Of a stretch of 64,000 bases of DNA, positions 62,718 through 64,000 are shown piece after piece (the first letter of the stretch is position 1; each line of letters begins with the position of its first letter). The DNA lies in assembly GCA_963812505.1 (NCBI GenBank), contig CAWEVM010000026.1:98827-162826 (forward strand), read 5' to 3'. This DNA comes from JAMXLO01 sp963812505. Its GTDB lineage: Bacteria; Pseudomonadota; Alphaproteobacteria; Acetobacterales; Acetobacteraceae. The notes under the pieces are model-generated. The model was given only the letters and a program-made list of their open reading frames with translations. It did no database searches and had not been told where the DNA came from. The translations under genes were made by a program, and so were the position numbers.

Positions 62718-64000
62718 CTAAGGGTAGCAGGCCGCTCGCCGGATGCCGGTGACGGCAACGACGGCGCCACAGGCCAGCAGGGCCGCGGATAGCATCAGCG
62801 CGCTCCGGATGCCTGCGACACCAACTCCTCCCATCAACGCCCCGAATAGCGCGACACCGATGCCTCCACCGGCCTGGCGTACGGTGTTCAGCACACCGGA
62901 TGCGACGCCGGAGCGGTTGCGCGGCACTGTGGCCAGCAGCGCAGACGTCATCAGCGGAACCGACAGCCCCACCCCCAACGGGATCATCACCAGACCTGGT
63001 AGCAACGACACATAGTGGGTTGTCGCGCTAAGTCCGGCGAGCAGCCAGTAGCCTATGCCGGCGATGATCAGGCCGAGCGCCATCGGAACGCGCAGACCGA
63101 AATCGGCGTCCGATTGTGCCTGCGGCAACATTGGCCATCCCCAGTACCGACCGGGAGCGGCAGGAAGGCGAAACCGGCGATCGCGGGCGAATAGGCGAGG
63201 ATCTGTTGCAGATAGAGCCCGAGCAGGAAGATCGTCCCGTACAGCGTCAGGTTGATCACCAGACCGACCAGCGTCGCAGGTACTGAATGTCGGGTTGCGG
63301 AAGAAGCCGAGTGGCACCATCGGGTCCGCGGTGCGCGCCTCTCTCCACAGGAAGCCGGCGCCACAGAGCGGGGCACCAACGAAGCCGGCAATCACCAGTG
63401 GTGCATTCATGCCGCGATGTCCCGCCTCGATGATCGCACCGGTCAGAGCGAGAAGCATCAGCATGGCCAGCGCCTGTCCAGGCAGATCGAGCGCGCCGTC
63501 TCGCCGAGGTGTCTCGGCAATCGTGCGCCATGTCCACCAGATGCCGGCCGCACCGATTGGTATGTTCACCAGAAAGATGCTGCGCCAGCCCAGCGCATCG
63601 ACCAGCACGCCACCCAGCAACGGTCCGGCAGACAAGGTCACGCTGCCGGCGGCGGTCCACAGGCTGATCGCGCGCGCCCGTGCGGCACCGTCGTCGCCAC
63701 ATGCATGGGTCAACAGGGCAAGCGAACATGGGACGACGAGTGCCGCGGCGACACCTTGTAAGGCACGAGCCGCAATGAGTGTCCCGGTGCCGGGTGCGAT
63801 GCCGCAGGCTACCGATGCAATCATGAACAATGTGAGACCGCCAATATAGGCGGGTCGCGCGCCGAACCGATCGCCCAGCGATCCCGCCGCAAGTAACAGC
63901 GACGCGAAGGCAATCGCATGGGAGTCGATGATCCATTGCAGACCGGCAACTTCACCGCCAAGCGAGTCGCTGATCCGTGCGAGCGCGACGTTGACGATGG
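62718..64000 (-). pseudogene. MFS transporter (DHA2-like), 5' partial and multiply frameshifted
   Basis: A 12- to 14-TM drug-type MFS transporter whose start lies beyond the window. Upstream in frame: NVALARISDSLGG, LQWIIDSHAIAFASLLLAAGSLGDRFGARPAY, then SLALLTHACG. The frame breaks after FFRNPTFS (~63285), continues in a second frame as ATLVGLVINLTLYGTIFLLGLYLQQILAYSPAIAGFAFLPLP, passes through a third (MANVAAGTIGRRF, from ~63165) and returns near 63105 as GLRVPMALGLIIAG. Three indels in ~180 bp make a decayed gene likely. Confidence 0.85.

Overview
The window is a high-GC, densely coded bacterial chromosome segment. Gene content points to an alphaproteobacterium, most likely Acetobacteraceae or a close Rhodospirillales relative: ATP12 chaperone, alpha-type SspB, a phasin with PhaR-type operators, a ribbon-helix-helix gene beside a fumC remnant, an alphaproteobacterial CCUCCCU-loop sRNA, and many short-overlap operons. 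The assignment is inferred from content only.

Layout. 0-2.1 kb: 3' part of a molybdenum hydroxylase large subunit and a RidA protein. 2.15-7.3 kb: tRNA-Leu(GAG), lipB, and a minus-strand operon rluC-like, asmA-like, atp12, acylphosphatase. 7.3-19.2 kb: an accessory catabolic block on the minus strand (DUF29, paaA, paaB, cytochrome P450, paaC, paaD, RidA-like, alpha/beta hydrolase, TauD oxygenase, DUF35, Cys-less thiolase, small unknown, Rieske alpha and beta), with a divergent acyl-CoA dehydrogenase. It reads as a CoA-thioester ring or side-chain degradation pathway in which paaE is absent and a P450 sits between paaB and paaC. 19.2-36.4 kb: housekeeping and envelope genes (beta-lactamase-like hydrolase, clpA/clpS, phasin, dacC-like, rpiA, dipeptidase, TPR protein, methionine aminopeptidase, cupin, radC, TauD, Nramp-like, cysS, tRNA/rRNA methyltransferase, two DUF4168 proteins). 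36.5-41.9 kb: a patchy, partly decayed region (quinone oxidoreductase, broken GFA gene, lower-GC methyltransferase, broken acyltransferase, intact GFA gene). 41.9-44.6 kb: polyphosphate genes ppk2 and ppx, then rlmE. 44.7-47.4 kb: an L-serine dehydratase with a Tat-like leader and a membrane acyltransferase. 47.5-53.5 kb: PNPOx-like protein, frameshifted ABC substrate-binding gene, small secreted and proline-rich proteins, acyl-CoA dehydrogenase, CoA transferase, transglycosylase. 53.6-55.5 kb: an sRNA, tRNA-Val(GAC), formylglutamate amidohydrolase, an RHH gene with an apparent CTG start, and a fumC remnant. 55.7-62 kb: a tightly overlapped queuosine operon (VUT transporter, queA, tgt, queF, queG) behind a class I fumarase and a VOC protein. 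62-64 kb: sspB and a decayed MFS transporter running off the window.

Functional links. Phasin with PhaR-type palindromes plus a MmgR/alpha-r8-like sRNA suggests regulated polyhydroxyalkanoate storage. ClpA, ClpS and SspB cover proteolysis with two adaptors. The class I fumarase lies within 5 kb of the relic of a class II fumarase, suggesting enzyme replacement. Several genes carry frameshifts (acyltransferase, ABC binding protein, MFS, GFA copy, fumC), so either gene decay is active here or some are assembly errors. Decayed genes cluster at 37-40, 48-49, 55 and 63 kb.
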